Positions 60,831 to 64,000 of a stretch of DNA of 64,000 nt are shown in pieces. Location: NCBI RefSeq assembly GCF_022664535.1, contig NZ_JAKUJY010000019.1:30883-94882 (forward strand), given 5' to 3'. The notes beneath the pieces were generated by a model. That model was not told the origin of the DNA. It saw only the letters and a program-made list of their open reading frames with translations, and did no database searches. Position numbers and translations under genes: made by a program. The first letter of the stretch is position 1. The number at the start of each line of letters is the position of its first letter. Source of the stretch: Sphingobium trunci. GTDB taxonomy: Bacteria > Pseudomonadota > Alphaproteobacteria > Sphingomonadales > Sphingomonadaceae.

Positions 60831-61829
60831 ATGCCAGTCACATATAGCTGTGGACCCAAAGATGGTCCGGTGCTCGTAACGGGAGCGACCGGCTATGTCG
60901 CGGGATGGGTCGTCAAAATGCTGCTCGACGCGGGCATCGCCGTCCACGCAGCGGTGCGCGATCCCGACGATGGACGAAAGGTCAGTCATCTACATGCGAT
61001 GGCGGATGCCGCGCCAGGGACGCTCACGCTGTTCAAGGCGGATTTGCTTGAGCCCGGAAGCCATGAAGAAGCGATGCGCGGGTGCCGTGTCGTGATGCAC
61101 ACGGCATCGCCTTTTCTTGCGCCGTCGCGCATTTCTGATCCCCAGCGCGATGTGGTCGATCCCGCGCTTAAGGGAACCCAGGACATCCTTGAAACCGCAA
61201 ATCGCGTGGACAGTGTCGAACGCATCGTGGTCACAGGCTCGATCATCGCGATCGCGGATCCGCAATGCGCGCGCGAAGATGCCCGAACCGAAGCCGACTG
61301 GAACGAATCCCCCACGCTGGAAACGGGAGCCTATGCCCTGTCCAAGGTTCTGGCCGAGCGCGAGGCATGGAAGATTGCCGCTGAACAGGAACGCTGGAAG
61401 CTGGTGGTCATCAATCCTGGATTCGTCGTCGGGCCAGGCGTTTCGGCGTCGCAAACCTCCGCGTCGTTCGACTATTTTCGCGCCTTCGTCGATGGCACCT
61501 ACAAAGATGGCGTCCCAAGTTTCGACGTGGGAACCGTCGACGTTCGCGACGTTGCCGACGCCCATATGCGCGCCGCCTTCATTCCCGAGGCGGAGGGACG
61601 GCATATCGTCTTCAATCAGATTTTAAGCCTGAACGAGAAGATCGGGATTTTGAAGGCGGAACTGGGGGAGGATAAATATAGTCTCCCGCCCGATACTCCG
61701 TGGGATCCCGCGTGCCGCCATATGAATCTCGATAACGGCAAGTCCAAAACCGCGCTGGGAATGACCTACCGGCCGCTCGAGCCGGCATTGGTCCGGATGT
61801 TCCTCCAGGCCGTCGAATATAAGCAATAA
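60831..61829 (+). CDS. NAD(P)-dependent epimerase/reductase (dihydroflavonol-4-reductase-like), paralogue 2
   Basis: 332 aa. VTGATGYVAGWVVKMLLDAG is at about 16-35, then MHTASPFLAPSRISDPQRD, the active-site YALSKVLAER and NPGFVVGPG. It is strongly similar to 26691. The pair probably reduce related carbonyl intermediates in the two halves of the cluster. It lies 67 bases after the LLM gene, before the MFS carrier. Confidence 0.9.
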   Translation: MPVTYSCGPKDGPVLVTGATGYVAGWVVKMLLDAGIAVHAAVRDPDDGRKVSHLHAMADAAPGTLTLFKADLLEPGSHEEAMRGCRVVMHTASPFLAPSRISDPQRDVVDPALKGTQDILETANRVDSVERIVVTGSIIAIADPQCAREDARTEADWNESPTLETGAYALSKVLAEREAWKIAAEQERWKLVVINPGFVVGPGVSASQTSASFDYFRAFVDGTYKDGVPSFDVGTVDVRDVADAHMRAAFIPEAEGRHIVFNQILSLNEKIGILKAELGEDKYSLPPDTPWDPACRHMNLDNGKSKTALGMTYRPLEPALVRMFLQAVEYKQ

Positions 61830-61869
61830 GCGCGCAGGTCGGACGGACGCCAGTCGGGAGTATCGATGA

Positions 61870-63171
61870 ATGACGAATATCGTGTCCGCCCCCTTCGGTT
61901 CCACGGCGGCGCAAGGCGCGCCGACCAACAAGGAAAGAATGGTAAGGCTGCTCGCGGAAGAATGGCGGGAGGGATGGCGGCCAGGCTTTGCGGCTGTGCT
62001 TGGCTGTGCGCTGGGCTACACATTGTGGCTGGTGCTCTCCAGTTTCTTCGTAGAGCCGTTGCAGAAGGAGTTCGGCTGGTCTCGCGGCGATATCGCCTTC
62101 GCCAATTCGGCCGGGATCGTGACCGGTTTCGCTGCACCGCTCCTTGGCCGCATCGTCGATCGGCTCGGGGCCAAGACCGTGATCCTGGCGGGCCTGGCGA
62201 CAAGCACCCTGTGCTATCTCGTCATGGCGATGATGAGTGGATCGCTGGTCCTTTATTATGCCGTCTATTTTCTGCTGACGGTCGCCGGCATGGCGACCAC
62301 CGGCATTACTTACGCGCGGATCATCGTCGGCACCTTCGTCAAGACTCGCGGCACATCGCTGGCGATGTTGCGGGTCGGTGTCGCCTTGTCTCACGCGCTT
62401 ATGCCGCTGCTGCTGTTCCCCGTGATCGCACGCTTCGGATCGGCAGGCGGCTTCCTGATGTTTGCCGCCATCAATGGGCTGGTCACCTTGCCCATCGTGC
62501 TGCTATGCGTGCCGGTCAGAGTTTCGCCCGTAGGCGTCAGCCGCGAACATGCGGCACGCGACGCGCCGACACGATGGCAGTTGCTGCTGCGGCGTCCGAA
62601 AATCCTGGTGATTTCGCTCGCCGCGATGCTCCACACCGCGCCCGTCATGGCGATCATGACTCAATTGAAGCCGATTGGCGTATCCCTGGGGCTCGGCCCC
62701 GCAACAGCGGCCGGGGCGCTATCGGCGCTGGGCGTTGCGGCGATCATCGGGGCTCTCGTCGCTGGGCTGTTCGTTGATCGCATCTGGGCACCGGCCATCG
62801 CCTTCCTGCTCTGTTGCGCGGTTCCAGCGGGTGGGTGCATCATGCTCGCGATGCTGGGCGATGGCATATCGGGCTCCCTCTTCTATGTTGCCGTGATCCT
62901 GATCGGAATCGGCATGGGCGGGGAGAGCGACGTGCTGAGCTACATGGTCGCCCGCTATTTCGGCGTTCAGGACTTCGCCACCATCGCCGGAATAGCGGCG
63001 CTCACGGTCACGGTGGGCATTGCCGCAGGGGCTTCACTCATCGGCCGGACCTATGACATCTTCGGCAATTATGAGGTTTCGCTGATCGCTGCCGCCGCAA
63101 GTCTGATGCTGGCGGGTGTGGCTTACCTGATGATGGGCAGATATCCCACAGCGCCGGCATCCGGGCATTAA
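61870..63171 (+). CDS. MFS transporter (monocarboxylate/oxalate-formate-antiporter-like)
   Basis: 433 aa from ATG 61870 (gggag upstream). Helix 1 includes GYTLWLVLSSFFVEPLQKEFGW-like sequence; the FGWSRGDIAFANSAG segment and LGRIVDRLGAKTVIL (motif A) are typical of the MCT/OFA branch. The C-terminal GMGGESDVLSYMVARYFG segment is likewise characteristic. It probably imports a monocarboxylic acid. It ends the plus-strand run and is convergent with the terminal TetR gene, 10 bases apart. Confidence 0.9.
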   Translation: MTNIVSAPFGSTAAQGAPTNKERMVRLLAEEWREGWRPGFAAVLGCALGYTLWLVLSSFFVEPLQKEFGWSRGDIAFANSAGIVTGFAAPLLGRIVDRLGAKTVILAGLATSTLCYLVMAMMSGSLVLYYAVYFLLTVAGMATTGITYARIIVGTFVKTRGTSLAMLRVGVALSHALMPLLLFPVIARFGSAGGFLMFAAINGLVTLPIVLLCVPVRVSPVGVSREHAARDAPTRWQLLLRRPKILVISLAAMLHTAPVMAIMTQLKPIGVSLGLGPATAAGALSALGVAAIIGALVAGLFVDRIWAPAIAFLLCCAVPAGGCIMLAMLGDGISGSLFYVAVILIGIGMGGESDVLSYMVARYFGVQDFATIAGIAALTVTVGIAAGASLIGRTYDIFGNYEVSLIAAAASLMLAGVAYLMMGRYPTAPASGH

Positions 63172-63181
63172 ACGACTTTGC

Positions 63182-63913
63182 TCATTCCGGTGGCGTGCCG
63201 GCGGATGGTGTCACCTTCTTCTGTTCCGATTTCCACCACGGCAACAGCCCAGGGGCGCGCTGTTTCAGATCCTGTTCCGCCCAGCGAACGGCTTGCGAAG
63301 CGCGCTCCTCGGATGTTCCGGCAGCCAACAGCAACATGCGCGAGACTTCACGGATGTAGGTCGCGCGCCCACGCTTTTTCGCCTGAAGCTGTTCGGCTCC
63401 ACGTACAAGTGCGCCGATATGGAGATCGACCGCCGCGTTAATATCAATCAAGCGAAAATCGCCTCTTTTCCTGCCCTCGACGAGGTGACCCCGAATCGCT
63501 GCCACAAAGTCAGAGCGCTTAGAGAAATCTTCGCTCTGGGCGATGATCTTTCCCCAGCTCGGTTCCATCATCGCACGGGCTAACACCAGTTGCGGGCCGA
63601 CCGCGGTGTGCAAAACAGGATCGGATATGTGCGCATACATCGTTCGGAATACATGCACTGCTTCGTCTGCTAGCTCATGGCCTAACGTTGCAATTGCCTT
63701 TTGAAGAGAGTCAAAATGGGCGTAGAACGTGCCGCGCGAAACGCCCGCTGTGTTGAGGACGTCTTCGATTATTGCTGCTTGAGGTCCGCGCTCGGCACAA
63801 ACGGCCATAGTTGCTTCAAGGAGCTTCGCCCGCATCCGCTCACGCTTCCTTGCAGCTGACCGGACGCGAAAGTCCTCGCCTTCTGTGGCGGTCTTGAGCT
63901 TCGTAGCTCCCAT
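63182..63913 (-). CDS. TetR-family transcriptional regulator
   Basis: 243 aa from ATG 63913, which has a perfect aggagg 6 bases upstream; longer frames to 63976 lack this. The helix-turn-helix lies around residues 48-68 (IIEDVLNTAGVSRGTFYAHF), after the basic AARKRERMRAKLLEA helix. The C-terminal half is a helical effector domain with a Lys/Pro-rich tail. It is convergent with the last MFS gene. Its own target is unknown; it is a candidate regulator for the recurrent palindromes. Confidence 0.92.
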   Translation of the reverse strand: MGATKLKTATEGEDFRVRSAARKRERMRAKLLEATMAVCAERGPQAAIIEDVLNTAGVSRGTFYAHFDSLQKAIATLGHELADEAVHVFRTMYAHISDPVLHTAVGPQLVLARAMMEPSWGKIIAQSEDFSKRSDFVAAIRGHLVEGRKRGDFRLIDINAAVDLHIGALVRGAEQLQAKKRGRATYIREVSRMLLLAAGTSEERASQAVRWAEQDLKQRAPGLLPWWKSEQKKVTPSAGTPPE

Positions 63914-64000
63914 AAATCCTCCTGGTTCACCAAAAGCTCTCGCATGGCGGATGCGCGACAGCAATAGCCTGCGCATTTTACCCGGATAGTCAGATAAGAT

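Noticed and set aside
1..64000. Insertion sequences, integrases, CRISPR arrays, tRNA or rRNA genes
   Set aside because: I looked for transposase-like proteins, terminal repeats, regularly spaced repeats and tRNA cloverleaf ends and found none I could support.

Overview
The window is a GC-rich, densely packed stretch of bacterial chromosome or large plasmid. It is almost entirely an accessory catabolic region of about 50 genes. Two long TonB-dependent receptors with the 'DIVVTAQ' plug start, several TetR/AraC/IclR/LysR regulators, SCP2-type thiolases, amidohydrolase paralogues and a RibB-RibA hybrid without RibA cysteines together suggest an alphaproteobacterial sphingomonad (Sphingobium/Novosphingobium/Sphingomonas-like). 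This is inferred from gene content; no marker gene is present. I saw no rRNA, tRNA, CRISPR array or recognisable insertion sequence.

Layout. 1-4.2 kb: a truncated ornithine-cyclodeaminase-family gene and a carboxymuconolactone-decarboxylase-like gene, divergent from a LysR regulator; then an aldo/keto reductase divergent from a TetR regulator. 4.2-8 kb: a flavin reductase divergent from a small ORF, an acyl-CoA ligase and an aldehyde dehydrogenase. 8-14 kb (minus strand): GMC oxidoreductase, aldehyde dehydrogenase, metallo-beta-lactamase-fold hydrolase, RibB-RibA hybrid and YgiN-like monooxygenase. 14.7-18 kb: AraC regulator, a protein of an unrecognised family and amidohydrolase 1. 18-27.7 kb: beta-oxidation-like genes (two MaoC-type hydratases, two SDRs, thiolase, aldehyde dehydrogenase, ligase, NAD-dependent reductase) with an IclR regulator. 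28-34 kb: FAH-family hydrolase, ligase, thiolase, type I extradiol dioxygenase and an acyl-CoA-dehydrogenase-fold flavin monooxygenase. 34-36 kb: ethanolamine ammonia-lyase eutBC. 36.7-42 kb: LLM flavin monooxygenase, amidohydrolases 2 and 3, M24/creatinase-like protein. 42-51 kb: two TonB-dependent receptors flanking a TetR regulator and a C45-like Ntn hydrolase. 51.7-63 kb: MFS transporter, second member of the unrecognised family, second LLM protein, MFS transporter, dienelactone hydrolase, AraC regulator, GFA protein, third LLM protein, second NAD-dependent reductase, third MFS transporter, and a TetR regulator at the end.

How the genes may work together (inference). Substrate would enter through the TonB receptors and MFS carriers. 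Alcohol and aldehyde groups would be oxidised by GMC and aldehyde dehydrogenases, and acids activated by three AMP-forming ligases and shortened by MaoC hydratases, SDRs and thiolases. An aromatic core would be hydroxylated by the two-component monooxygenase (32807) with its flavin reductase (4211), opened by the extradiol dioxygenase (31715) and cleaved by the FAH protein (27960). The LLM proteins need reduced FMN, which fits the extra riboflavin-pathway gene. Many functions are present twice or three times (LLM, amidohydrolase, reductase, thiolase, AraC, unknown family), as if two related catabolic modules were combined.

The strongest unexplained signal is regulatory. Two families of near-identical palindromes recur in promoters tens of kilobases apart. 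One is a 19-bp AATATAC-N5-GTATATT element found five times, usually overlapping the -10 box of a TTGAC promoter. The other is a 15-bp core CGAAAATGATTTTCG found three times. They tie the scattered operons into at least two regulons.
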